A stretch of DNA of 64,000 nt from JAOZTV01 sp965371805 (lineage in GTDB: Bacteria > Acidobacteriota > Aminicenantia > UBA2199). Below the pieces are notes generated by a model. The model searched no databases. It was not told the DNA's origin and saw only the letters and a list, made by a program, of their open reading frames with translations. Positions 8,272 through 16,957 of this stretch are shown piece after piece; positions within the stretch are counted from its first letter, which is position 1, and each line of letters opens with the position of its first letter. The stretch covers positions 36,183-100,182 of the forward strand of contig CBDUZW010000010.1 of NCBI GenBank assembly GCA_965371805.1, read 5' to 3'. The position numbers and the translations under genes are program-made.

Positions 8272-10268
8272 AATATTTCTTCTTCACTTTCGGTTTTTAG
8301 TGTATTAATAACGTTTTTTAGCTGGTTTTCTGCATCGATTACATCGTGGTTTATTAAGGCTATTGCTGTTTCTAGATTCCCCTTAACCATATCTGAAACG
8401 GGTGTCCTGAGCAATTCTCGCATAACTTGAATACCCATTCTATAATACCGGATTAATTCACCCTCATCTATTTTTATCATGGAGATAATTTCATCAAAAG
8501 GTTTTTCTCTCATCCATTCAGAGAGGGGAATAGAGAGATCAAAGAAACATCTTTTAGAAAGATTTATAATGCCGTATGAATTTTCTAAATTATGAATATT
8601 ATTGATAATCCCAGTTGTATGAAATCGTATGTTTTTGAAACTCTCTGGTAATCTAGGCATTTTGGCACCTGGTTTTGGTTCATAGACTATTGACAGGGCC
8701 AGTGTTGCCATTTCTTTATAATCCAGTGTTTCAAGAACACCGGCTTCAAATAATTCAGATAGTATCAACCCGTATCCATGAACTTTTTTTGCAAATTCAC
8801 CTTTAGGTGAAAGCTTTCCATCAATTATATATTTGAGTTTTTTTAGTATTTTCAGTCTTGAATTAATTTGTTCATATTGTATAGATGTTTTTTTTTTTGT
8901 TTGAAAATAATGAAATGAAAGTTTGTAAATATATAATAGTTTATCCCCATGTGTTTCAAAAAGGTTTAGAATTGTAGAATATGTTGCATTAAATCTGCTG
9001 ATTACAGGTTCAGGCTCTCCTGTATTTAAATGCATTAACTCTTCAAACTTTATATTAAACGGATTGACAAAACTGTAAACATAACCTCTCTCGTCAATTC
9101 CTCTTCTTCCTGCCCGGCCTGCCATTTGTGAAAAATCCCTGATCTTAATTAATTTTATAAACCTGTCATATCTTTTTTTTAAATCATCAATAATGACTGT
9201 ACGAGCCGGCATATTTATTCCAAGAGCAAATGTCTCAGTTGTAAATATAATTCTCACCATTTTTTTTGAAAACAACTGTTCAATAACTTCTTTCTGCATT
9301 GGCCGTAATCCTGCGTGGTGATAGGCGATGCCATTTTTTATTAATTCTCTCAAACTTAAAGTTCTGTCTAAGCCGGAGATACCAAATTTTTCACAGAGTT
9401 CATCAAAGTATTTTAAAGCTTTTTTTGAATCCTCATCATTCTTAAAAAAATTAATAACGCTATTAGATTTAGCAAGTTCTTCAGTTCGTTTTCTGCTGAA
9501 AGTAAAGTATATAGCTGGAGTACGGTCTCTCTTTTTAAGAGATCTAAGTAGTTTTGCTGTTTTTGAATAAGAGTTGTTAAACTCACCTTTTAGGAGGTTA
9601 TGATCTTCTTTGCTTAAGTATTTATCTTTTTTCCAATAACCGTATTTTTTTAGTTTATTTATATCGCTTGAAATTTTTCCACAGCAATTATAATAATAGC
9701 TTAAAGGTATTGGTCGTTTTGTCTCTACTATCACCTCAACTGATTTTGAGTGAATTGAGCGAATCCACTCTGCAAATTCATTAATATTTGGTATTGTTGC
9801 TGATAATCCAATAAAATTAAAATGTTTCGGCATAAAAATGAGTGATTCTTCCCATACGGTTCCTCGATCAACATCATCAAGATAATGTATCTCATCAAAT
9901 ATGATCCAGGAATATCCATTAAAACTATCTTCGTTTTCCAGAATTCTATTCTTAAATATTTCAGTTGTCATTATTAATAATGGCGCATGGGGATCTATTG
10001 ATACGTCTCCGGTAATGATCCCAACCATATCCTGGAATACAGTCTGGAATTCTCTGTATTTTTGATTAGAAAGGGCTTTAATTGGGGCTGTGTAGATAAC
10101 TCGCTTGCCTTCTTTCAAACATTGCTCGATTGCATATTCAGCAATAATAGTTTTACCGGCTCCTGTAGGAGCGGATACAAGGACAGATTTATTGTTTTTT
10201 ATAGCTTCAATAGCTTTTTTTTGAAATTTATCCAGTTTAAACCCGTGAAATTTTCTGTCTTTGTCCAA
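8268..10268 (-). CDS. Ski2/Mtr4-like DExH-box RNA helicase
   Basis: The 666-residue protein has helicase motifs in order: Q-region and Walker A SAPTGAGKT (~residue 35), DEIHYL (Walker B, DExH), LSATIPN (motif III), an RecA2 domain with YHHAGLRPMQKEVIEQ and TTETFALGINMPA, and QMAGRAGRRG (motif VI). The C-terminal region matches the winged-helix/ratchet part of Ski2-like enzymes. It probably unwinds structured RNA in turnover or maturation. TTG at 10268 is used as start because an AGGA ribosome binding site sits upstream. It is shorter than eukaryotic Mtr4 and lacks an arch insertion. Confidence 0.85.
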   Translation of the reverse strand: MDKDRKFHGFKLDKFQKKAIEAIKNNKSVLVSAPTGAGKTIIAEYAIEQCLKEGKRVIYTAPIKALSNQKYREFQTVFQDMVGIITGDVSIDPHAPLLIMTTEIFKNRILENEDSFNGYSWIIFDEIHYLDDVDRGTVWEESLIFMPKHFNFIGLSATIPNINEFAEWIRSIHSKSVEVIVETKRPIPLSYYYNCCGKISSDINKLKKYGYWKKDKYLSKEDHNLLKGEFNNSYSKTAKLLRSLKKRDRTPAIYFTFSRKRTEELAKSNSVINFFKNDEDSKKALKYFDELCEKFGISGLDRTLSLRELIKNGIAYHHAGLRPMQKEVIEQLFSKKMVRIIFTTETFALGINMPARTVIIDDLKKRYDRFIKLIKIRDFSQMAGRAGRRGIDERGYVYSFVNPFNIKFEELMHLNTGEPEPVISRFNATYSTILNLFETHGDKLLYIYKLSFHYFQTKKKTSIQYEQINSRLKILKKLKYIIDGKLSPKGEFAKKVHGYGLILSELFEAGVLETLDYKEMATLALSIVYEPKPGAKMPRLPESFKNIRFHTTGIINNIHNLENSYGIINLSKRCFFDLSIPLSEWMREKPFDEIISMIKIDEGELIRYYRMGIQVMRELLRTPVSDMVKGNLETAIALINHDVIDAENQLKNVINTLKTESEEEIL

Positions 10269-10288
10269 TTTATATTCCTATTTAATAC

Positions 10289-11308
10289 TTATTTATTATC
10301 TGCGCTAAGTTGACCACATGCAGAATTAATTTCTCTTCCTTTTGACCATCTAACCATCACAGTATAACCTCTTTTAAACAAGGTGTCACTAAATTTTTCT
10401 ACTTTTCTCTTTTCAGGTGATTTGAATTTTATACTTTCATTTTCATTATATGGAATAATGTTAATCTTGCAGGAAATTTTTGATAAAAGCTTTCCTAACT
10501 CTATGGCGTCATCTTGTGAATCATTAACTCCCTTTATTATTACATATTCAAAAGTAATTCGGAATTTTCTTTTATTGGTCTTAAAATAATTTAAGATTGG
10601 TTTAAGTGGCTCTTTTTTTGAGATAGGCATTAATTTTTCTCTTTTCATCTGATTTGGACTGTTAAGAGAAAAACTGATTTTAATCTTAGGAAAGTCTTTC
10701 TCCAGCTGCTTAATTTTCTCTAAAAATCCCGAAGTTGAAATTGTGATATTTCTTTGTCCGATATTAAGCCCATTTTCATTTGTAATAGTTGATAGTGCCT
10801 TCTTTAAGTTATTATAATTCAAAAGAGGCTCGCCCATGCCCATAAAAACAAGGTTTAGCTTTCTTTTATAGTCCCCCAGTTCTCTTTTTAAAAGTATGAT
10901 TTGAGATAATATCTCACCGGATGTTAAATCTCTAAAAAAACCCATTTTCCCGGTTGCACAAAAAGCACATTTTAAAGGACATCCGACCTGAGAAGAAATA
11001 CAGAACGTATAATGATCGCTTTCCTTAATTAATACAGATTCAATTAGTAAATTATCTTTTAACCGGATCAAAAATTTTTTTGTTCCAGAACTGTCTGATT
11101 CAACTTTTTCAATTGCATCCAGATTTGTGTCAAAAATATTTTGTATAGTTTCAATGTTTTTTTTACTTATGTTTGACCAATTGTTTATTTCCGGTTCAAT
11201 CTTATTATATAACCATCCAAAAATCTGATCAGCGACAAATGGTTTTATTCCTAACTCTTTCATCTCTTCAGTTAGTTCCTGTAAATTATAATTGTAAATG
11301 TAATTCAT
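10289..11308 (-). CDS. rlmN: 23S rRNA (adenine2503-C2)/tRNA methyltransferase RlmN
   Basis: At 339 residues it is the normal length for RlmN. The radical-SAM cluster motif CPLKCAFC (CxxxCxxC) is present, together with GEPLLNYNN and, near the C-terminus, NSACGQL, whose Cys is the resolving residue in the ping-pong methyl-transfer mechanism. It methylates A2503 of 23S rRNA and A37 of some tRNAs in the cytoplasm. It sits between the helicase and RNase H on the same strand, an RNA-metabolism group. Confidence 0.93.
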   Translation of the reverse strand: MNYIYNYNLQELTEEMKELGIKPFVADQIFGWLYNKIEPEINNWSNISKKNIETIQNIFDTNLDAIEKVESDSSGTKKFLIRLKDNLLIESVLIKESDHYTFCISSQVGCPLKCAFCATGKMGFFRDLTSGEILSQIILLKRELGDYKRKLNLVFMGMGEPLLNYNNLKKALSTITNENGLNIGQRNITISTSGFLEKIKQLEKDFPKIKISFSLNSPNQMKREKLMPISKKEPLKPILNYFKTNKRKFRITFEYVIIKGVNDSQDDAIELGKLLSKISCKINIIPYNENESIKFKSPEKRKVEKFSDTLFKRGYTVMVRWSKGREINSACGQLSADNK

Positions 11309-11312
11309 GTTT

Positions 11313-12020
11313 TTAATTTTTCACCTTTTTTTCATATGCAGAGTCAATTTGTAAATCTGTACTTACTGCTGCATTGCTTGCAAGTTCATCACATTTTTCA
11401 TTTCCTGGATTATTTGCATGCCCCTTGACCCAATTCATTTTTACCTTATGCTTGTCGTAAATATTTAAAAAACGTTCCCAGAGATCAATGTTATCGGCAA
11501 AATCATTTTTATTTCTTTTCCATCCATTTGCTTTCCACTTTTTCGCCCAACCTTTATTGATTGAATTTACCACATAGGCTGAGTCACTATAAATATTTAC
11601 AACACTTTCTTTTATTATTGCTTCCAAGCCAATTATGCAGGCAAGGAGTTCCATTCTATTATTTGTTGTTAATCTATAACCACCGGATATTTCTTTTTTT
11701 TTGCTTTTAGATAATAATAAGATGCCATAGCCTCCAGGACCTGGATTGTTTTTGCATGCGCCATCAGTATATATTATTATACTATTATCAGATGGTTTTT
11801 CAACTTCAGTATTAATCTCTTGTTCTTTTGTCTTAACTGATTTTTTTTTTTTTGAATCGACAGTTTTTGGAAGGGACATCCAGTTTTCAGCTTCCAGAAG
11901 AGATGTGAAGCTTTTATATATTGGTTTACTAAAGCTGTAAACCTGAGCCTTTGTTTCTTCCCAGTTTAGATATATTCCTGGTTTTCTTCCTTGAAAAACT
12001 GCATAATATTTTTTTGCCAT
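11313..12020 (-). CDS. rnhA: Ribonuclease HI with N-terminal hybrid-binding domain
   Basis: The 235-residue protein has an N-terminal viroplasmin-type RNA/DNA hybrid-binding domain (KKYYAVFQGRKPGIYLNW, residues 2-50), a Lys/Glu linker, and a C-terminal RNase H fold beginning IIYTDGACKNNPGPGGYG. Catalytic acidic residues are visible at TDG, the RMELLA Glu, YSDSAYV and the final CDELA Asp. It degrades RNA in RNA-DNA hybrids. Two-domain organisation is like eukaryotic RNase H1 and some bacterial enzymes, longer than the ~155-residue E. coli type. Confidence 0.92.
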   Translation of the reverse strand: MAKKYYAVFQGRKPGIYLNWEETKAQVYSFSKPIYKSFTSLLEAENWMSLPKTVDSKKKKSVKTKEQEINTEVEKPSDNSIIIYTDGACKNNPGPGGYGILLLSKSKKKEISGGYRLTTNNRMELLACIIGLEAIIKESVVNIYSDSAYVVNSINKGWAKKWKANGWKRNKNDFADNIDLWERFLNIYDKHKVKMNWVKGHANNPGNEKCDELASNAAVSTDLQIDSAYEKKVKN

Positions 12021-12027
12021 TTGAGAT

Positions 12028-13485
12028 TTATACCCTTTCTCTTCTATTTTGAGTCAATAGACTCACTGTGATTACAGCAAATAAGGCAAATACAAATGCT
12101 ATAAATCTGACTGAGATAAAATTATCCAATACAGTTATTTCAGACCAGATAATTGTCGTTACGGTACCCGTTATCATTCCTGCCAATACACCTTCCTGTG
12201 TTGTTTTTTTCCATTTTAATAATAATAAGAGAGCAGGACCGAATGATGCGCCGAGTCCTGACCAGGCATAGGAGACAAGGGAAAATATCAGTTTTTTTGA
12301 AGTAATGGCAAGTATAAATCCGAATACGCCTATTATGACAGTTACAATTCTACTTAAATTCAATAGTTTTTTAACAGAGACATCTTTTTTTAAGGCCTTA
12401 TGATAGAAATCCTCTACAACAGTTGATGTAATGACTAGAATTTGACTGTCAGCAGTTGACATCATTGCTGCAACTGCTCCGGAAATAAAAATACCAGCTA
12501 CCCAGCTTGGAAGTAGTTTTGTCGCAAGGAAGGGCATCAAAAATTCCGGATCTGTAAACAGCTCTCTACCATAAAGACTTAAACCAACAAGTCCTATTGC
12601 AAATGCACCTGTAAAGGCTGGGATTGCCCAGGTTATTGCAATTCTTCTACTTATTTTTATTTCATCTGCTGACCTTATTGCCATAAATCGTGTTAGAAGA
12701 TGAGGTTGCCCGAGATATCCTAACCCCCAGCTTAATCCACTAATAATCACAGCTAATAATGCCCAGCCTGTCTTACCACCGGTAACAGACATAAAATCAC
12801 TATTTGCAATTTTATATCCTTCATTTGCTTTTTGTAATGCAACAGATATAGTAGTTCCTTGATCTGCAAGCTCAATCATACCTGCAATTGGTAAAATCAC
12901 AAGAGTTGCAATCATGATAATTCCCTGTATAAGGTCTGTCCATGCAACTGCAGAAAAACCGCCCATCATTGTATAAAAAATGATAACAACAGCTCCAATT
13001 AATGCACCAATTAGCGGATCAATTCCAAAGGTTACCTTTAATACTTTTCCTGCACCACTAAATTGTGCTGCAAGATAAAAAGTAAAGAAAAAAATAATGA
13101 TTATCATTGAAACTATTGGAATAGCCTTGCTCTTTCCACCGGTTTTTTCAAGGAAAAAATTAGGCAGAGTTATTGATTTATACTTTTCTGTCTGTACTCT
13201 CAAGTCTTTTGCAATAATATACCATGATAGAATTATTCCGCCTACACAACCAATGGCAGTCCATATTTCAATAAGTCCTATTGTTAATGCTAATCCCGGC
13301 AATCCTAATAATAACCATGCAGATTCCCCTGATGCTCTCTCTGAAAAAGCAACAACCCATGGGTTTAATTTTCTTCCGGCAATAAGATAGTCTTCATGGC
13401 TCTTGTTCATCTTATATGTCAGAAATCCTGCAGTGAGGACACCAATTAAGTAAACCACAAAACCTAAAAAAGTATAATTGATCAT
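12028..13485 (-). CDS. putP: Sodium/proline symporter (SSS family)
   Basis: The 485-residue protein has ~13 hydrophobic segments. It begins with a fast transition into YLIGVLTAGFLTYKMNKSHEDY and contains FSERASGESAWLLLGLPG, typical of PutP helix II, and a GGFSAVAWTD motif shared by Na+/solute symporters. It imports proline (or a related solute) with Na+ across the inner membrane. GAGGATG lies just before ATG. Family assignment is firm; proline specificity follows from overall similarity only. Confidence 0.85.
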   Translation of the reverse strand: MINYTFLGFVVYLIGVLTAGFLTYKMNKSHEDYLIAGRKLNPWVVAFSERASGESAWLLLGLPGLALTIGLIEIWTAIGCVGGIILSWYIIAKDLRVQTEKYKSITLPNFFLEKTGGKSKAIPIVSMIIIIFFFTFYLAAQFSGAGKVLKVTFGIDPLIGALIGAVVIIFYTMMGGFSAVAWTDLIQGIIMIATLVILPIAGMIELADQGTTISVALQKANEGYKIANSDFMSVTGGKTGWALLAVIISGLSWGLGYLGQPHLLTRFMAIRSADEIKISRRIAITWAIPAFTGAFAIGLVGLSLYGRELFTDPEFLMPFLATKLLPSWVAGIFISGAVAAMMSTADSQILVITSTVVEDFYHKALKKDVSVKKLLNLSRIVTVIIGVFGFILAITSKKLIFSLVSYAWSGLGASFGPALLLLLKWKKTTQEGVLAGMITGTVTTIIWSEITVLDNFISVRFIAFVFALFAVITVSLLTQNRRERV

Positions 13486-13499
13486 TTCATCCTCGAATT

Positions 13500-14729
13500 T
13501 TATTTGGGAATTATATTGAATGTGCTATTGCTTACATAATTAGTTTTAAACGATTGTTCCTTTATCTTTATAAAATAACCGGTTCCTGGATCTACTTTAC
13601 CTTTTTTATAATCCCCTACTTTCCAATGATATACACCTGTGGAAGGATTTAGGTTTTTAGCAATTGTCCCTATTTTAGCTTTCCCCTTCCATAGAGTTAT
13701 TTTTACATAATTTGAAATTCCATCAGTTGTCCATTTAATGTTCTGATTTTCTCCAAGAGTCCAATTTTCATTTCCATTTGGAGTGATTATTTTAATATTC
13801 TTTTTAGTTTTTTCTACTTTGTCTCCAGAAAATTTCTCGATGAATTCATTGATTTTTGTTAGTGACTCAGTCGCCTTTATTTCGAAATTCATTGTTTTCT
13901 TTAATAATTTATTGGCTGTTTTTTCAAGTTCAAGCATATCTATTGAAATCTTATCTGTGAGCATATTATATGAAATGCCTCCTTTTTTTTTGAAAAATTT
14001 TAATTGAATTGAGCTAATGCTTTTCTGTTCTTTCGAACCTTTTTTGTTTTGATAAAGTATATGTGCAATATGTGCTTTATAAATATTATTTTTTTCCTCT
14101 TTTGTAATTATCTTTTTTAAAACAAGTTTATTTGTAATATCAAGTGCTGACATATCTGCTCTGATTTCTTCAATTAAGTTGAAATTGTTTACAAGAATTT
14201 CATCAACAGAAACGGATTCTCCTGAACTATTATTAATAATTGAAGGCCCTGAAAAATGAGACAAGTGATGCAAAAGTAGTTTTAGATAAAAAGAATTTGA
14301 ACTGGTCTGACTTATAATATTTGAGTCATTTTGAATGTTTTTTTGTAGTATTTGTAAGAGTTTTTCTTTGAAAAAATTCTCAATTACATTTTTAAATAAA
14401 ATGATTTTAAAAGCAGATTTGTCGTCATTCATTATTTTTTGTGAGATTATGTAAAATGGGTGTGTGTTTGTAATTGATTTTAAGTCTGATATGATTAAGG
14501 GTAACTTGTCTAGTCTATATACTGGTTTGTCCTTTTTGAGTATTTCTTTATAAAGAGGTTTTACTCTTTTCATTTCTTCCCAGTTTATTATATAGGAATA
14601 TTCAATGCCCTCTGTAGAAATAATTTTTTCTATTTTAGTATTACTTTTAAGTCCCTTGTCTTTTTCTGCAGTCAATGGTGTATTAAGATTCAATACGATT
14701 AATACTAAAAAAGCAAGAATATATCTCAT
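13500..14729 (-). CDS. Secreted protein with C-terminal Kre9/KNH-like domain
   Basis: The 409-residue protein has a signal peptide (residues 1-21, ending LTA), a long helical, Lys/Asn-rich middle of unknown fold, and a C-terminal ~95-residue domain beginning KIITPNGNENWTLGENQN and continuing IKWTT, with TGVYHWKVGDY. That pattern is the Ser-Thr-rich GPI-anchored/Kre9-KNH immunoglobulin-like domain common in secreted bacterial proteins. It may be a surface or periplasmic binding protein. I do not recognise the middle region. Confidence 0.65.
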   Translation of the reverse strand: MRYILAFLVLIVLNLNTPLTAEKDKGLKSNTKIEKIISTEGIEYSYIINWEEMKRVKPLYKEILKKDKPVYRLDKLPLIISDLKSITNTHPFYIISQKIMNDDKSAFKIILFKNVIENFFKEKLLQILQKNIQNDSNIISQTSSNSFYLKLLLHHLSHFSGPSIINNSSGESVSVDEILVNNFNLIEEIRADMSALDITNKLVLKKIITKEEKNNIYKAHIAHILYQNKKGSKEQKSISSIQLKFFKKKGGISYNMLTDKISIDMLELEKTANKLLKKTMNFEIKATESLTKINEFIEKFSGDKVEKTKKNIKIITPNGNENWTLGENQNIKWTTDGISNYVKITLWKGKAKIGTIAKNLNPSTGVYHWKVGDYKKGKVDPGTGYFIKIKEQSFKTNYVSNSTFNIIPK

Positions 14730-15139
14730 TAATGCACTCCTTATTAATAAAAATTTATGTTAAATTATATCTTATTACATTCTTAATAACAATTAAACCC
14801 TAAATTTTTAATCAAAACCTACTGCAATACTCAATATGACCATTCTAACTTCATAAACCTCAATCATCTTCATTTAACTTTGTTGGTCTCCGCTTTGCTC
14901 CGGCTCAAAATAGTGAAACTATTATTCATTCGATTTAATCCCTTTGCTTGTTATAACGACCACCTAGAGCATTTAGTGACAATTTTGATAAAAAATTAGG
15001 GTAAATGTTTTAAAACTAAATAAAAAAAAGCCAAAAGGGTTGAAAAACTTTTTTAAAATATTTATACTTGGATATGGGAATTTAAAAAAGAATATGTTAA
15101 AATGTTCCTATTTATATAAAATGGAAGAAAAGGAAGTGT
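14730..15139. other. Intergenic region, no gene seen
   Basis: 410 bp between divergent genes; AT-rich, stops in all frames. Only weak promoter-like and hairpin-like stretches are visible, and none is strong enough to call. Confidence 0.6.
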
Positions 15140-15877
15140 ATGAGATATTTGGTAATTAGTGACATTCATAGTAATTTAGAATCATTTGAAAAGCTGCTTA
15201 ATTTAAAAAAAGTAAAAGAGGTTGATAAAATTTTATTTTTGGGTGATTTAGTTGGCTATGGAGCAAATCCAAATGAAGTCATAGATCTTTTTTTAAGTTT
15301 AAAAAACACTTTTCTAATTAGGGGAAATCATGATAAGGTTGTTGCTGGAATTGAATCATCTTCCTTATTTAACCCGGTTGCAGCATTTTCAGCTGAATGG
15401 AGTAAAAGCCAAATTTCAAAAAAGAACCTCGAGTTCTTAAGAAACTTAGAGATAGGGCCAAAGATTGTTGATCATTTTTCTACAATTTGTCATGGATCAA
15501 CCTTTGATGAAGACTATTATGTGTTCTCAATATTCGAAGCATCTGAATCAATGAAAAACATGAGTACTTCTGTTGGTTTTTTTGGACATACACATTTTCC
15601 AGTTATGTACTTGTTAAGAAATAATAAAATTGATACAGTCCCATTTACTAAAGAAACAAAGATCAAGCTTGACCCAAATACAAAGTATTTAATAAATCCT
15701 GGCTCTATAGGGCAACCTAGAGATAAGGACCCACGTCCTAGCTTCATAATTTTTGATTCAAATAAAAGGGAACTTTTATTTCAGAGATTTTCATACAGCA
15801 TTAAGAAAACTCAAAAAAAAATAAGGGATGCAGGGTTACCGGACGTTCTTGCTGCACGCCTTGAATCCGGAATTTAA
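15140..15877 (+). CDS. YfcE/ApaH-type metallophosphoesterase
   Basis: The 245-residue protein shows all calcineurin-like motifs: ISDIHSN (DxH), FLGDLVGYG (GDxxxxG), IRGNHD, CHGS, and FFGHTHFP (GHTH), with NPGSIGQPRD near the C-terminus. These bind a di-metal centre hydrolysing phosphodi- or monoesters. It is the first gene of a three-gene run with the GAF-like protein and Slt. Substrate is unknown. Confidence 0.85.
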   Translation: MRYLVISDIHSNLESFEKLLNLKKVKEVDKILFLGDLVGYGANPNEVIDLFLSLKNTFLIRGNHDKVVAGIESSSLFNPVAAFSAEWSKSQISKKNLEFLRNLEIGPKIVDHFSTICHGSTFDEDYYVFSIFEASESMKNMSTSVGFFGHTHFPVMYLLRNNKIDTVPFTKETKIKLDPNTKYLINPGSIGQPRDKDPRPSFIIFDSNKRELLFQRFSYSIKKTQKKIRDAGLPDVLAARLESGI

Positions 15878-15886
15878 AGGAGGCAT

Positions 15887-16957
15887 ATGATGTCAGACAC
15901 TATTAAAGGAACAATCAAGGATATTTTAATTGATAAAAAAAGTTTGCTTATATCGAAATTACATAGAGTTGAAGAAGAAATTCTGAATCAGTTAGAAAGC
16001 TTAAAGGAATTAGACGGATTTGACACATTTGATTTGCCAGAAGGACTAGATCAAGGAGTTTCTGCAGGAAAAGATAGTGTTAGCGAGAATTTTATTGATC
16101 ATATTCATAAATATACAAAAGAGATATCTTCCTCGGTAAATCAACTTAGTTTGATAAATAATCTTCTTGAGGGGATAAATCACTACTGTCAAAGATCAGC
16201 ACTTTTTCTTTTACGAGATGATAAGTTGGTTGGATGGAAGGGAAAAGGTTATTCAGGTTTTAGTGGATCTATTGAGGATGAAGAGATAAAAAAAGTTTTC
16301 TTTTCTTTGTCAGCAAATACAATTTTTAAGAGTGTCTTAAACTCTAAAGAGAGTTATCTTGGTGCTCCAAATTCTCAACCAGATGATCATCTCATTTATA
16401 GCCGATTTGGAGGCGACTTACCTGAAAATATTTTCATCCTTCCTTTTTTTGTAAAAGGTAAACCGCAAGCTGTTATTTATGCAGATGTTTTTTCAGGAGA
16501 AACAATTAAAAGGAAAGAGATTGAGATTTTATCAACTGTTGGTGAGATGAGTCTTGATCTACTTCCATTGAAACAGAAAATTTTGGCAAAAGTTAAAACA
16601 CAGGAATTTCTAGAGGATCCTCATGCACAAACTAAAGCTGAAATAACTGATTCTGTCAAGGAAGAGACTCAACCGGAAGAAAGTCCTGAAATCCCATTTC
16701 AGTCTATTAAAATGAATGATCCGGCAAGAAAAGCAAGAGTAATTATAAATGATATTATTATGTATAATCCAGATGTAGTTAAAGAAGGTCTGGAAAACAA
16801 GAATCTTGGAGTGGTACTTAAAGACACTTTAGAACAGGCTAAAGAAGAGTTTCAAAGAAAATATAAAGATATATCTGTTTTTGAACAACAATTAGTAGAA
16901 ATCCTGGCAAAAGGGGACAGGAGTGCTTTAGATGGTTATAAATTTGAACAGATATGA
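15887..16957 (+). CDS. GAF-like domain protein of unknown function
   Basis: This 356-residue protein has an N-terminal helical region (1-80), a GAF-like domain (~85-215; note YCQRSALFLLRDDKLVGWKG and IFILPFFVKGKPQAVIYAD), a disordered acidic linker, and a C-terminal helical segment with RKARVIINDIIMYNP, a motif often seen at the end of bacterial GAF/FHA-type regulatory proteins. No catalytic residues are seen. AAAGGAGG precedes two consecutive ATGs. It overlaps the next start by 4 bp (ATGA), so it is translationally coupled to Slt. Confidence 0.55.
   Translation: MMSDTIKGTIKDILIDKKSLLISKLHRVEEEILNQLESLKELDGFDTFDLPEGLDQGVSAGKDSVSENFIDHIHKYTKEISSSVNQLSLINNLLEGINHYCQRSALFLLRDDKLVGWKGKGYSGFSGSIEDEEIKKVFFSLSANTIFKSVLNSKESYLGAPNSQPDDHLIYSRFGGDLPENIFILPFFVKGKPQAVIYADVFSGETIKRKEIEILSTVGEMSLDLLPLKQKILAKVKTQEFLEDPHAQTKAEITDSVKEETQPEESPEIPFQSIKMNDPARKARVIINDIIMYNPDVVKEGLENKNLGVVLKDTLEQAKEEFQRKYKDISVFEQQLVEILAKGDRSALDGYKFEQI

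Noticed and set aside
14730..15139. tRNA or riboswitch in the 410-bp gap
   Set aside because: No cloverleaf, T-loop GGTTCGA-type motif or known aptamer pattern could be seen; the same holds for the other gaps.
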